Source of the DNA: Euptelea pleiosperma
Lineage: Eukaryota > Streptophyta > Magnoliopsida > Ranunculales > Eupteleaceae
Reading direction: 5' to 3'
NCBI GenBank assembly: GCA_035048495.1
Contig: CM068548.1
Location: 7,863,464-7,927,463 of the forward strand
DNA: 64,000 bases
Below the pieces are notes generated by a model. That model was not told where the DNA came from. It saw nothing but the letters and a program-made list of their open reading frames with translations, and did not search any database. Positions 32,695 through 45,277 of this stretch are shown one piece after another (the first letter of the stretch is position 1; each line of letters starts with the position of its first letter). The translations under genes were made by a program, and so were the position numbers.

Positions 32695-33040
32695 CATGGT
32701 TTAAAAAATGGCCGTTATAACGGATTCGACCTCCCCCGTTACGTTATGTATGTTTTAACGCTAAAAGAATAATTGTTATTATTTTCGTTATAATGACCAT
32801 TAATTTCTGTTATTTTCCATTATAACGAAAATAACAACCATTATTTTCGGCGACAAATTGTGAAAAGGCTCGTTATTTCCGTTATTTTATTGAAAATTTG
32901 AAATTCAAAATTTGAATTTTGGCACCATTATTTCTCATTATTTTCCATTTTTGCCCGAGCGTTACAATTCGTTATAATGGAAAAAACGGTAACGCCCCCA
33001 GTCTGTTATAGCTATAATGGCCCCCTTTTAAACCTTCCTA
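32695..33040. mobile_element. AACGG-type element (inverted, diverged)
   Basis: Begins CATGGTTTAAAAAATGGCCG and ends CCCCCTTTTAAACCTT, with CCGTTATAACGG-type words in between. No exact TSD found. It is a TTATAACG variant of the family and lies about 1 kb upstream of the phosphatase gene. Confidence 0.6.
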
Positions 33041-33680
33041 GTTCCTCCTACTTGCTCAAGGCTGGGTTTGGGCTGCACCGTCGTGCCCATGGACTGACTC
33101 AGACCTAATTTTGAGGTCCAATATATAAATGGGCTGGACTTGGACACTAGAAAATTAGAGATCACAATCGACAATTATTTTTTTTATTTTTTGTTTTGGT
33201 AGGCAATTTAGGTCAAATATTGATTGAACCATTGAATGCGATGACACCGTGGTAGTTGATGCCACGTCATTTTCAATGGACCAGCATTCCACATCTAATC
33301 CATTAGTCAATAATCTAACTGATTAAAAGATCTTAGCCTTCCATTTCATTAACTACAAGTGTGAAATTGATCTGAGTTTTTGCTTATGCCCTATAATCGA
33401 CGATCTAGAGCTATGGAGCATATTTTACTACGTACTACCGGATCTATAAGATCAGTGCTCTTTCCTTAGGGATTAAGGCTGTAGTGTTCACTGTGTGCTG
33501 ACTTTCTCTCTGATTTTACGATTTCTACTTTCTAGTACTTCTAAAGAAAAGAGAGAGTTACAGGGGTTTCAGACCAGAACTATTGATGTATAAAATGTCT
33601 ATTTTTGGAGAGTAATTGCAAATGATCGCAGATTTCTTGGTCAAGAACATAAAATTCCTTCTCTCGGGCTCTCGATCGAG
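33041..33680. other. Upstream/leader region of the dual-specificity phosphatase
   Basis: No repeat recognised after 33060. A pyrimidine-rich leader (CTTTCTCTCTG, then GAAAAGAGAGAG) lies at 33500-33560, suiting a 5' UTR. The sequence GATCGAG|GTATTT at 33680 is a good splice donor for a leader intron ending at 33909 (TTTCTAG), one base before the first ATG. Confidence 0.45.
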
Positions 33681-33910
33681 GTATTTTTTGTTCAATTTGG
33701 TTTAGATTTCTGATCGGGAGGAGTGATTTCTTCTAGCGTTTTATTCGATGTAATCTCTTTCAAATCCTGTTATAATTCGGACGATTTGGCATGTTTTGAT
33801 TGGATCCTCTGTAAATTCGATCGTCGATTGGAGCTATAAGAGAAAGTGTTGGTCTGATTTTAGGGTTAGGGTTTTGAATCTGGTTCGATTGATTACACAC
33901 TCTTTCTAGG

Positions 33911-34545
33911 ATGAAAATAAAGGAATTAGTGGAGGCAGAATCGGATGATAAAGATAGTGTTTCTGAAAGACAGATTGTTCGAGTCGGACGCAAAGAGAGC
34001 GTTAGTTGGAGCGGGAGCGCGGATTCTTTTCTATCCGACTCTTCTGTACAATGTCTTTCGGAACAAGATTGAGGCCGAGTTCCATTGGTGGGACGAAGTT
34101 GATCAGGTTTTGTTTTCCATCTCTGTGAAGTAAAGAAATTCCGAAGGAAGACCCAATACCTGATCTCAATTTATTAGTATTTATGGATTTGCGTACAATT
34201 TTATATTTTAGTTTGTTAGTATTTTTTGGTTATATGTTGCTTTGGAGGTAGAAATTTATTTATTCTTGTTTTTCAGTATCTTTTGTTGGGTGCCGTTCCA
34301 TTTCCTAAGGATGTTCTGCGGTTGAAGCAGATTGGAGTTGGGGGTGTCATAACCCTCAATGAACCTTATGAGACTTTGGTTCCATCATCCTTATACCATG
34401 TGAGTATCTCCTGTGTACTATGAATATGATGTTGTTTTCTCTTGAAAATTTGACTTTATATTGAAGTTCCGGCCTAAGATATAGTTCTAAATAGAATTAC
34501 ATGGCAGAGCAGCCCGATCCTAACAGTTGAGATATGACAATGTTA

Positions 34546-34580
<35 letters not shown>

Positions 34581-37500
34581 ATTAAGATGCAATCACATAT
34601 TACTAGATTTACTGATAGAATTGTGTGAATTATTATGTGTTAGATGCTTTGATTATATTAAGGTTTTTAAAGTTTGTTTTTGGAGTAGAATTTGGTCATT
34701 TGAAAATTGAAGTATTTCATGGAAATTTAAGGAAATCTATAGAAATAATCTAAAAGCTTAGGAAACTATGAAAATTGAGATCGTGTCATGTTCATATGGT
34801 GTTAGTGTTTGGAGAGGTATCACTAATCAATACAAGTACCTTAAGGGCGTCAGATTCAGAATGGGCACAGGAGACAGAATAAGTTTCTGGACTGCTGTGG
34901 TGTGGAGATTTGACCCTTTGCCTGGACTTCATCGACTTGGCAACTGACAAAGAAGCTCTTTTTTGTTTTAATCGGTAAAAATATATATTGAAAAAGGGCA
35001 GAGAAAGCCCCACGGAAAACTATACAACAAAACGATGGCTGACCGTGTGGTTTGGAACCCCACTTTCCAGAGAAATCTGAATGATGGGGAAGTGGTCAGC
35101 TTGACACGATTACTCGCTCGCCTTGAAGAGCGCGTCATTGACAATGGGAGAGATAGGCACATTTGGAAATGGGACCGAAAAGGTTTATTTTCTGTTATTT
35201 TGCTTCAGTCTTGATGAACCGTAGGGGCAATTATTCGTCTTTTCCCCCAAAGTTTTGTGTGTGGAAATCCTGTTCCATCCAAGATTGTGTTCTTCCTTTT
35301 GGCAAGCAATCTAGACAAGATTTTAACAGTTAATACTTAATGAGCAGGGGCTGGTGTATGGCGAACCTTTGCTTCTTATGCAAGAAAGCATAGAACAAGT
35401 GGTTCACCTACTTATTCGTTGTGATTTCTCCTCTCAAATTTGGTCTTTTTTCCTCAAGTTATTCAATATGCAGTGGGTTATGCCTAACAACCTTCAGGAC
35501 CTCATCACGGGGTGGAGTACTGCTCAATTCTCTTGGCGTGGTCGGGTCCTTTGGAGACTCATTTCCTTTGTGTGATTTGCTGGAGTTTTTGGAAGGAAAG
35601 AAATTGTAGAATTTTCGAAGACAAGTCTGAGTCTCATTTGCGAGTCATTAAGAAGATCACGTCAAAGTTTTACTTTTGGACATCGGCGACCGAAGAATTC
35701 GAAGGAACCTCTTGGAAATTTGTATAGCTTTTCCCTGTAATTGTTTTCTTTGGGGTTTGCCCTTTTAACATACCCTTATAAAAGAAATAAAAAATAAAAA
35801 AAATTGAAATTCTAGCAAAGTTTTTGAGTCAAGTTTTAGAGAAATCGTAAATATCAAGAAAATCTTACTTAATGGCCTTTTATTAACAATGTTGCATGGA
35901 TTCTTCTAAACGAGCGGAGTACCCATGTCGGAGTCCAACACAATACGGATTCTCATGCGAGACTTCCAAATTCTGTTTATCTTCTTTCTTTGCTTTCAAG
36001 ATACTAATTAACATATCACATAATCTATGAGTTCTACTTTTTACAATGGAATTTATCTATGCAATAAATATAACACTAAATGCATGTATTCTCTTGTCTA
36101 TAAATATATGATAAGGAAAAGGAAGTTAAACAAAAAGACACTAAAATGTGCTGCAAACATCACACTAAAGTTAAACAAAACATAAATTGGCCTAAGTATT
36201 ATATAAACTCTCAGTATTGCATACACACAAACATTAAATACATTTTATACTTGGTACAATCAACATTGCAAATGGAAAATCTTATAGTGGCATACAGTGT
36301 CCTGCATTTTTTTAAGATAATTAATTTATATCAATATTTTACCTCTTAAAAGAGCACAAGCAAATGCTAATATGCCTGGAATATGTCATATTGGCATTCA
36401 TTTATTGCCATATGAGTTTTCTATTTCTATTTTTATTTTTTATTTCAATGGGAAACATTAAAATTAGACTATAAATTAGAAAGAAAGAGGCTTGATTTGG
36501 TAGCTCGCAAGGCATTTCGTCGAGTGCAAGTGGTCTTGCATGCTCCAGCACTGTGGATCCCGCGATTCTGTGTTTTATTAATGCTGATGTAACCCAATAC
36601 ACCTTTTTTTTTGTTTTTTTTCCACAGTTCAAACATCATTGATCGCGGGATCCACGGTGTTGGTATATGGTAGACCACATAATTAAGGGGCTCAAGTGTA
36701 ACTTGATGTTTTCTTTGATGCTTATTGCTTGTGTGAGACAAAATTATACCATGATCTTATAATTCAAAGTGTCATACCACCAACCCAAGGAGTGACTTTA
36801 ATCATTATTAGTACTAGCAAGTGCGAAAACTGAACGAAGAAAGAGACTTGACTTTTTAGTTTGTTTGAAATGCCCCTTTGGGAAAAGACACCTCATTTCT
36901 TATTTAGTAATAATTTATGAATTCTTACACATTAGTTAACTTTTAATTAGTTTTTATATAATCTCATAACGAGATATTATGAGACCTAATCCCATCTTAC
37001 CTACCAACAACCCCCCCCCCCCCCCCCCCAAAAAAAAAAAAAAAGACATGTTATGCAAACCAAAGTTTTCTACTTTTATACTGCGATTTTTAAGTATCTG
37101 TAGGTGTCAGTGAAATAATGTGGAATATTGTAAATATTTTTGTTACATGTGCACTTTGTTTTGCCCAGTAGTGTGTCCGACATAAGTGGTATGAAACTTC
37201 ACGACATAAGTTTATTTTCTATTTTATGATCATATATGTGATGAATTTTTGGTGAATTGTTTCAAACGTCTGGAATAGAGTAATTCTCTTAAGATGTTCA
37301 ACTGTTCAAGCAACCAAAGAAAATGGCAGCAAAGAGTTGTCTTATATGAAGACCTAATTATTATTATTTTTTCTGAAGGATTCTTGAGTTTCATTACGAT
37401 AGATTTGTGATAATAAACAATTGCCCTGTTTTCAAAGAAGAAAAACATGGGCATCTCAAGTTCACTTTTGTTGATTCACCTCTTTCTTTTATGGTTTTCA

Positions 37501-40058
37501 GGCTCATGGGATCGACCACCTGGTGATTCCCACAAGAGATTACCTATTCGCCCCTTCTTTTGTGGATATTAGCCGAGCTGTGCATTTCATTCACAGTGAG
37601 TTAATTTTCTCTAACCTTATGTGAATTTAACTTTCTCTTTATTGCTATGGTATACTTTTGTCTTCAAATGGTATCACACTGCTCTCTCTTCCAACTTCTA
37701 ACCAAAGGATGATGGGAGTTGTTACTGCTGTTACAGTGTTATATGTTAGGATTTGGATTTAGGGTTTGCCTTTAGTGGTAATGTGTTGTTGCATTTGGTA
37801 AAACTTAATTTCAGCACTGAAAGCTTAATAACTTATGTCTGAATTAGATCGTTGGTAGATGTCTTATGTCTGAAAATTAAGTCAAGGGCATTGTGCGTAT
37901 TTTAAAATGTTTTTGAGGACATTTGTGTAAATTTTTTAAAGAGAAAACTTTCATAAAAGGGTATTTTGGGTATTATTAGAGAATCTTAGAATCTTTTTTA
38001 ATGATGCTTTCACTTAGCGTATTAAGTGAAGGGAGGATGACTTAAAAAAAGTAACTGAAATTCAGATATTCTGATTTTCAGGACTGAATTTCAGTCGGTT
38101 ACCAAACGGTCTGTATGGCCATTAAGGTCTGAATGTCTTAATTTCAGACATTAAATGTCTGAAATTAAGTTTTACCAAACGCATTAGTGTTGGTTATTTC
38201 AGATGTCAAGATTGGAAATGGTACTCTTTAATTACATTTCCTGATCGTGAAATGTAAAATTGTGTGAAATGTAAATTTAACTTTCTTATTCAGAGAATGC
38301 ATCCTGTGGGAGAACTACTTATGTCCACTGTAAAGCTGGGCGGGGTAGGAGCACTACCATTGTCCTCTGCTATTTGGTAAGGTCCCACTCCCCGTGTATG
38401 AAGACTTCTATCTGTTGCTGAACCATTTTTTTTTTTATATTTGTTACGGATGTTGTGTTAGCTGTTGCAATATTCCTAGGGTTCATGAATTAAGCCCTCT
38501 TCAGCTCCTACCTCCGTGTTTCCCCAAGTAACAATTTTCATCTACTAAGAAATACTTGATAAACTATAAGCATGTTTTCTTGCCGTTGAAGTGATTCTGA
38601 CCATGTAAACCATATCAATGTTTAAAATGTAATAGGTGGAGTATAAGCATATGACACCTGCTGCTGCTCTGGAACATGTGCGGTCCAGAAGACCTCGAGT
38701 GCTCTTAGCTCCCTCACAGTGGAAGGTATTCAAAGAGGCCTCCCTTTTGTGTTAATAATAAAATCTACCTATCATATTTCTGGACTGTGCTATTGTGAAC
38801 TCAAAATCAATTCCTTGAGACAATACTCCATTTTCTTAAAAAAGTAAGGTCTAATTGGCTACAAATTTGACGATAGGTTCAAGTAGCTTTCCTAGGAACA
38901 TGACAGTATTGTCCTGAGGATGATACTGTAGTGTTGTTGTCCTGGGTCCAGATTGGATGTTCTTTGAGATTTGAGCGGTATGAATCTTGATAACCATCAG
39001 CAGTATGGACCTGGGACAACCATAGGGACGATAGCCACTAGGTATGATGGTATCACTGCCCTTTTTCTTAAACCTTTATGTTTTAGTTAATAGTTAAACC
39101 TTGGTTTCAATTTTTTGGTTCTTCAAATATAAGTTTAACTTTATGATGCTGGGGCAACTGATAGTGAACGGCGTGCCCCAACCCAAGTTTTGGCTTTATT
39201 ATAGTAATAACTCTTGTCCTTCTGGCTGCGATGAATTGCAATTATCCGTCTAGTCTTAGATAACTTGTCAAAATAAAAATCTAGTCTTTATATATATATA
39301 GGTCGGAGGACAACTATTTCATACAACGTTTTTGACAACAAAAATTGGCGCGGGCCAATTTATAAATTAGAAGCATTTGAATGGGATGATTTTTGGCGAG
39401 GACGGTCTCTATGGTGAGGAGATCATCCTCACAAAAATTCAAATCTTTCTAATATTCGTAGACTGGTTTACAAGTTGAAGAATTATGGACCGTCTATTTT
39501 TATCGTTAACTTGAAAACCACATTTAATGGGGTTAGAAATTTCAGAATAGGCTGATTTTTTGTAGGGGTGATCTATATGGTGAGGATATCATCCTCACCA
39601 AAATTCAGCCATTGATTCATCTTCCTTGTGGGTACGCCAAAACTGTTGTCAAAAACGTTGTATGAAATGTTGTCCCCCTGTCAGGCAGTCTTGGTGTGGC
39701 AGATTGTGATGCTTCCCTGTTCAGGTTTTCTTCTGCTAGAAACGACATACTAATGAATAAGTTGGGCCGCTGCTTGCTTGTTGTTTGCAAATATACACAG
39801 GCAGTTCAAGAGTATGGAATGTGCAGACCAAATTTGACTGCAAGCTCTTCCTCAGGGGATGAAGTTCTGATAACAAAGGCTGATCTTGAAGGGTATTACA
39901 GCACTCGTTGTGATGCTAGGAAGGAGCTGAGTGTTGTTCGCAAGGCAGTGAGAGGTGGGCCTATGATAGCAAGGCTATCTTGCCTCTTTGCATCCTTGAA
40001 ACTTTCTGGTAGTCGCTCTGGAGTCGCTGCCCGGCTGCCCGAGATACGTGCTTGTTAA
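33911..40058 (+). CDS. PTPMT1: PTPMT1-like dual-specificity phosphatase, 6 exons, frameshift in exon 1
   Basis: Exons: about 33911-34106, 34277-34399, 37502-37595, 38294-38376, 38636-38725, 39801-40058. The protein carries the Cys-based phosphatase loop HCKAGRGRS (HCX5R), coded in exon 4, and the plant-conserved GAGARILFYPTLLYNV, GGVITLNEPYE and YKHMTP blocks. The family in plants is the phosphatidylglycerophosphate phosphatase PTPMT1/PTPMT2 group, acting in mitochondrial and plastid phosphatidylglycerol/cardiolipin synthesis. The ATG at 33911 opens an acidic N terminus (25 codons, to RQIVRV at 33985) out of frame with the conserved DAKRALVG from 33987; one extra G at 33986/33987 explains it. 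In-frame translation could instead start at ATG 33945, giving 269 aa with Cys139 and Arg145. Introns 2 and 5 hold a LINE and a MITE. A sequencing error or a real mutation are both possible. Confidence 0.85.
34548..34580. repeat. (ATG)n microsatellite in intron 2
   Basis: About eleven GAT/ATG triplets in tandem. Confidence 0.9.
34795..35806 (+). pseudogene. LINE 3' fragment (ORF2 end, zf-RVT) in phosphatase intron 2
   Basis: Broken frames encode, in order, YLKGVRFRMGTGDRISFW, WKWDRKGLFSV, SKIVFFLWQA, a GWCMANLCLLCKK..EQVVHLLIRCDF segment and SFWKERNCRIFED. This is the order of the C-terminal zf-RVT region of plant LINE ORF2. It ends in an A-rich tail (35785-35806), as expected for the 3' end of a 5'-truncated LINE. 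Several stops and frameshifts, so dead. Same strand as the host gene. A T-run-free TSD could not be fixed. Confidence 0.75.
37012..37045. repeat. Poly-C / poly-A run
   Basis: About 18 C's followed by about 15 A's in intron 2. Exact lengths are likely unreliable in any assembly. Confidence 0.8.
37791..38182. mobile_element. hAT-like MITE in phosphatase intron 3
   Basis: TIRs of 24 bp with one mismatch: GCATTTGGTAAAACTTAATT at the left, mirrored by AATTAAGTTTTACCAAACGC at the right. The interior repeats GTCTGAA and CTGAAATT words. The flanking duplication is not clear. Confidence 0.7.
39300..39680. mobile_element. MITE-D copy in phosphatase intron 5
   Basis: Inverted arms GGACAACTATTTCATACAAC and its mirror, continuing into TTTTTGACAAC. 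Internal GATCATCCTCAC and AATCAGCCATTGATTCATC-type arms are shared with 731-1112 and 11505-11867. It ends about 120 bp before the last exon. Confidence 0.7.
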
Positions 40059-40319
40059 ACCTAAGTTTGAGAGCCTTTTCTTTTTAAGGAAATGCATTCT
40101 GGAAATAAGTTGGAATGTGTGATTCAATTCCCAAGATACACAACCTTAAATTTGGTCCCAATAAGAGGAAAAGGAGGAAAAGAACATGTGAAGCACCACT
40201 CACACTTCTATCTTGTGTATACCTTGTAAGTTTTTTTATGTTTCTGATAACTAAGCAAGATTATTTATCAACTCCGCATGTGTACTGTCTTTTACATTGC
40301 ACTGCTGGTACCAAGCTCG

Positions 40320-40325
40320 AATAAA
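40320..40325 (+). terminator. Candidate poly(A) signal of the phosphatase gene
   Basis: AATAAA about 260 bases after the TAA stop; distance is reasonable for a plant 3' UTR. Confidence 0.4.
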
Positions 40326-40539
40326 GGAGGGTTTTGTCTGGCGACGCTGTAAAAATCATGTCAAATTTCCTTCACATTAATCCAAATTCGTTGATTTGAC
40401 AAAAGACGTAGTTCTTAATAGAGTTAAACGGGGAAATATGATTCATATTGTTGAACTAAACATTTGGGACAAGACATAGAAGATGATAAATAAGCAAGAT
40501 TACAAGGCATCCCAAAAAGGTTTAATTTTTTCACATTTG

Positions 40540-41060
40540 GTATGTAGGGTCAGCGACCCCTCTTGGTGTTTATGTACTCTGGATTTCAAGTATCCAAGGG
40601 TGGTTGTCAGTGTTGAACTGGCATCACTTTTGGAGGCGCTGACAACTACCGCCGGATTCGTGAAATCTTCTTCTCTGTTTTTTTTTTTTTGTTTTTTTTT
40701 TGTGGATGGGTGTGATGAGTAATGGGTTTACAGAGCGAAAATGCGGGTGCTAATATCCCGTCCCTTATTATAAGGGTCCGGCTTAGGAGCCCCCTCTCGG
40801 GAGTCGTGTTCTCGGCTGTGGAGCTGACATCACTTTGGGGGCGCTAACAACCACCACCGTTGCATTCACGAAATCCACGGCCGAGGCCGAGAACACGACT
40901 GCTGAGAGGGGGCACAAAGGGGGACTGTGGAGCTGACATCACTTTGGGGGCGCTAACAACCACCACCGTTGCATTCACGAAATCCACGGCCGAGGCCGAG
41001 AACACGACTGCTGAGAGGGGGCACAAAGGGGGACTGTGGAGCCTGACCCCCCTTATTATA
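40540..41060. mobile_element. Family-I repeats with a perfect 109-bp tandem duplication
   Basis: A partial copy at 40540-40720 is followed by one bounded by GGGTCCGGCTTAGGAGCCCC (from about 40777) and GAGCCTGACCC (to about 41050). Within the second, the block from 40816 to 40924 is repeated without a change at 40925-41033. CCCTTATTATAA occurs just outside both ends, a likely target duplication though longer than usual. Confidence 0.6.
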
Positions 41061-41463
41061 AAGGCTCTATAAGGTTAAAAAGTGATCAGAAGATGCAACT
41101 TTAGAATACGGTTCCTCTCAGAGACAGACAGAGAGAATAGTTGTGTCTTCCACTAGTATTAATTAATTAAAAGATTTTTATCCTATCCTAAATACGAGGC
41201 GCCACTTAGAACCCCCCCACTCATTATTTTAGTACCCCAAGTTGGGATAATCTCTTTTATTGGTTGTGCTATTGACTGATGCAAAAGCTTTCCTTTAAGA
41301 TCCACGTGGGTCATGGTGTTGCTCACCCCACGCAAAACATGCACAAGGATTGGAAAAACCTAACAATCTGTGGGCCACCAACCGTCCCATCCACTTTACT
41401 TTTCATGGCCAAACATGTTTGTTTTCTGATACTGTTCTTTGTCAGAAATTTTATTTGTATTCA

Positions 41464-42190
41464 GAGTAAGACTTCTATCACAGCAGCCAGTAAAACTTGT
41501 GTCACAAGATGTTGTGACGGAAGCCGGTCACAGCACTCAATACGAGTCACGTGGCATACTATTAGAGGACGATCACCGTATGGATGTTTGGCCAGTCACT
41601 CGGTGGACCTGTACACAAAAAATCAGCCTGATTTATGATTTCTAACCGATTCAATTGAAGTTATTTTAATGGGTTGATTTTAACGGTAGGAATTTGAGCA
41701 CTATTGAGCGTTATTTGGGTGCAAAAATACAAAGGCTGTAAAATGTAAATCACTAATCAGGCTGATTTTTGGTTCGAAGGTCCATTGAGGGATTGGCCAA
41801 ACATCCATATGGTCAGCGACCTCTGATCGTATGCCACGTGGCTCATATTGAGTGCTGTGACCGGCTTCCGTCACAACATCTTGTGACACAAATTTTACTG
41901 CAGCCTACAAATCACACAATCACAAGCCAATGAGTGCTCGGGCGGCACGTACACCTCAAAGCAAAAGCACATGGGTCCTCATGCTCCGATGACCCCCTTT
42001 TCTGACCCGTAATCGCTCGCTCGGCCGTGAATTTCACGAATCGAACGCTGATTGTCAGCGCCCCCAAAAGCGAAAAAAGTGTTGCCAGTTCGGCACTGAC
42101 AATCACCGTTGGATTCTTGAAATCCATGGCCGAACACACGGACACCAAGAGGGGTTAGAAAAATCGGGGTCCTCTGAGCCCAACCCTAAA
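41464..42190. mobile_element. Nested MITEs and a family-I repeat
   Basis: An outer small TIR element (GAGTAAGACTTCTATCACA at 41464, resuming at 41906 with ACAAATCACACAATCAC and CCAATGAGTGCTCGG) is the family of 8334-8504. A MITE-A variant, 41489-41899, sits inside it with GCAGCC on both sides and TIRs of about 70 bp (AGTAAAACTTGTGTCACAAG). A family-I repeat at about 41980-42190 cuts off the outer element's right end. Confidence 0.6.
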
Positions 42191-44009
42191 AATAATTTGG
42201 TGGTTAGCAAAGCCAAAGCCCTTCTTTACTGAAGCAAGTCGGCACCAAAATCCTTCAAGTCATGGCAAATGTGCAAAAGAGGGTATGAGGTTATATAGGG
42301 CATATTGTCTGCAGGGATAGCTTTTTCTTGGACGAGGGTAAGAGCTTACTAAAGCCTAGAACAAAGGAATAAGTGAGAAGGAACGATGTGTTCCACAACC
42401 AAACATCATTACGATAAACAGTTTTTCCACCATCCTGGCACTGATCCAGAGCAAGCCCCCCTTGCCCCAAGTACGCTAAATCCAAAGAATGCCTGTATAC
42501 CATCATTGTATATGTGCCTAGGTTCACGTGCTAGAGAGATGATATATGAAAATAGAATCCCAAAACTTGTGATTTTTAGAGATTTTGATTCTTAGAATTA
42601 AAATTTCTTATGTTCTGTTGCACCAAAGAATTTAATTAGAATTTTCGATGAATTCTGATCTAGGTGTTTGGATTTCTTACAGAATTTGGAGTTTCTAACC
42701 TAACTCATCTTTGAAATGATAGCTTCTATATAAAAAAATCAGCCTGATTAATGATTTATAGGCATTGGATCTTTGTACCTCAAATACTGTTCAAATTCCC
42801 ACAGTTGAGATCAACCCATGAAAATAAATCCAATCCAACGCCTAGAAATCACTAATCGGGCTTATTTTTTGTTTGTAGGTCCACCTAGGGATTTGACAAA
42901 CATCCATTCGGTCAGAGTACTCTAAGAGTGTGCCACGTTGCTCATATTGCGTCCTGTAACCGGAGCCTGTCAGGGATGTCATTGGAGCCCGACCCTTAAT
43001 TTTAAATTATTTTATAGCTTTTATTAATTAATAGCTATTTACGTTGAATTTAATTATAATATGTTTTAACCGGTTGGGAAGTACTTCTCATTCCATATCA
43101 CACGATTTCGGGCGTACCGGCCTATCTGGATCCAGATACCTTGAACCGTTTAGACACTCCCAATGTTAAAAATTATAATTCCTTGACAAGCAAGGACTTG
43201 GACATACAATTCTTCGAAATGGGTCTTCCTAAGAATTGCCTCCAGCCCATTTCATCAGGCCCTTACGGGGCTCAGGCCAGTATGGGCCTGATGAAATGGC
43301 CTGCAGTTCGACTGGCAGCCCTGCCACACCTAAGAACCGAGGGCCGGGCCCAAGCTTGAGATTTGGCTTGCAGGCTGGCCCATTTAAATTTGTCCCATGT
43401 GGAGCCCGGCCCGTTTACACCCCCTCATAAAGTAACTAATTGATATATTTTCGTACCATAGGATCATATGGTAATGTAGAAAGGTAATTTGTCAACTTTT
43501 CAGTTTAAGAATAATGTCCATACGAGGTTGAAAAGTTTTGGCGGTTTGCAATTAGAACGATACTTTACCTTATCCACTCAGTTATACAAATTAATTTTAA
43601 CCTTCGGATCAAAGTACCCCAAATAATGCTCGATTTAACCGTGTGATCGGAAATACATCCATATGTCAACACTCTCTAAGAGTGTGCCACGTGGCTCATA
43701 TTGTGTGTTGTGATTGGCCATGCTATGAGCGAAGGTTTACTCTCACAAATTAGCCTGATTAGTAACCTTTGGATCTTTGTATCCTATACCACCCTTCCCT
43801 GTCTCTTAGGGACAAGACCGTAACCTGATTCGATTCCGAGTGGAAGGCTTGCAAGCACATAGGAGCATGGTTCAAAGTCTCGGGTTCGGAGGCTGGATCG
43901 AAGGGCGCCAATCCTGATCCAACCCTACCTCCGAACTCAAGATATGTGAATTTCATTCTCTATAGATACGAGAAACACGAGCAATAAGATAAACTATCTA
44001 TCTATATAT
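42191..44009. other. Intergenic with MITE-A fragments
   Basis: MITE-A halves at 42730-42960 and 43600-43740. A short piece at 43866-43940 has the CATGGTTCAAAGTC, CGGGTTCGGAGG type of text seen in short-motif elements. No gene supported; the frame around 43240 is GC-rich family-type repeat text. Confidence 0.4.
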
Positions 44010-45215
44010 CTATATTAAAGCTAACGCATGTGAACGACTTTATTTCTCATTACTTTGTAAAGCCAAAACTTGGGTACCACACCACAGTACGTTCACCTAA
44101 AGATGTAAAAAAAACCCTAGGCACCTGCTACTTCATTAAATGCCCTATTCACCATACATATTATTAAAACATACGAGGAACCCTAGTAAATAACCCTCCA
44201 AAAAGATAAGAAAACATACATATTTTAATTCATAATGTGGTTTTCAAGGCAGTTTTCCCTTGTTTTTTTTACGGTTGCAGGTTTCATTTATGCAACACCA
44301 TTAATGCGTTGATTGCTTGCATTCCTCTAAACATCCATATTCACGTGGTCTGGGGTGTATGTGGTGCCCAACCGCTGGCACATTTTGATTGGTGTTGGAC
44401 ACCTTGGGCTGCTTAATGACTGTAGTTAAAGTGACTATTGTGCATCCCAAGGTGTCCAACACCAATCGAAATGCGTTAGCTGGTGGGCACCATATGCACC
44501 TTGGACCATGTGATCACCACTACATATTTTGGTTTCAAGAAACTTACCAGCCCTCTTTAACTTCTCATGCCATCATTTATATTTTCAATAATACAGCCCT
44601 TTGAGATTTACTTAATTACTTATCATGCCATTGTTTCCATGTTTCTAAAAGAGTGTCTTAATATTAACTCGATTACTTTTCATTCCATTTCATCATATTT
44701 TCAAAACAGCCCCTTAATAACTATCCATCTATTTTACATGGACAACTTCAGAATTTTGAATTTCAATTGTGCTCTATTTCTCCAAAATAGAGAGCTGTCA
44801 CGTGGAATTCACCCTCCAACCGTACTCTAAAATTGGTCTCCATTTTGAGTCTCCAAATCTGGAGACCCCAGATGAATCTCTTAAAGGGGTCTCATATCAG
44901 TGTTTGTGTTCTATAATTCCTATTTTAACCTTTTTCTTTTTCTATTATACTAAAATTTATACCAGTTATGTCCTTACTTTTCAAAAGAATGGTGTTTTAG
45001 AAATTAAAAAGGAGACAGTGATTGGAGTTGACAGTGTAACCAAGGAGACGGTAGTTGGAGATGCTCTAACTGTGCCTTGAGTTGTCACATTGTACGGATT
45101 GGCCTCTTGATTCCAAATTGTCATTTGCCTGGAAACTTTCTTATTTGGCCACTTCTTCCAAAAACACACCTACAATCACTTAGGTGCAGCCTACCAGTAA
45201 ATATAAGGCACTAAG
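44010..45215. mobile_element. AT-rich repeats, probably Helitron-derived
   Basis: Starts near TCTATATTAAAGC and AAAGCCAAAACTTGGGTACC, and ends with CACACCTACAATCACTTAGG and GTGCAGCC, the same set as the 30.2-31.9 kb units. Near 44340-44510 the 20-bp segment TTGGACACC..., including GGTGTCCAACACCAATC, is mirrored, suggesting another small insertion. Confidence 0.35.
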
Positions 45216-45277
45216 GTCTTCCAAACTTACTAAAATTTATGTAAGATAGAAGGTCAACAAGACCCAAATTAACTTAA

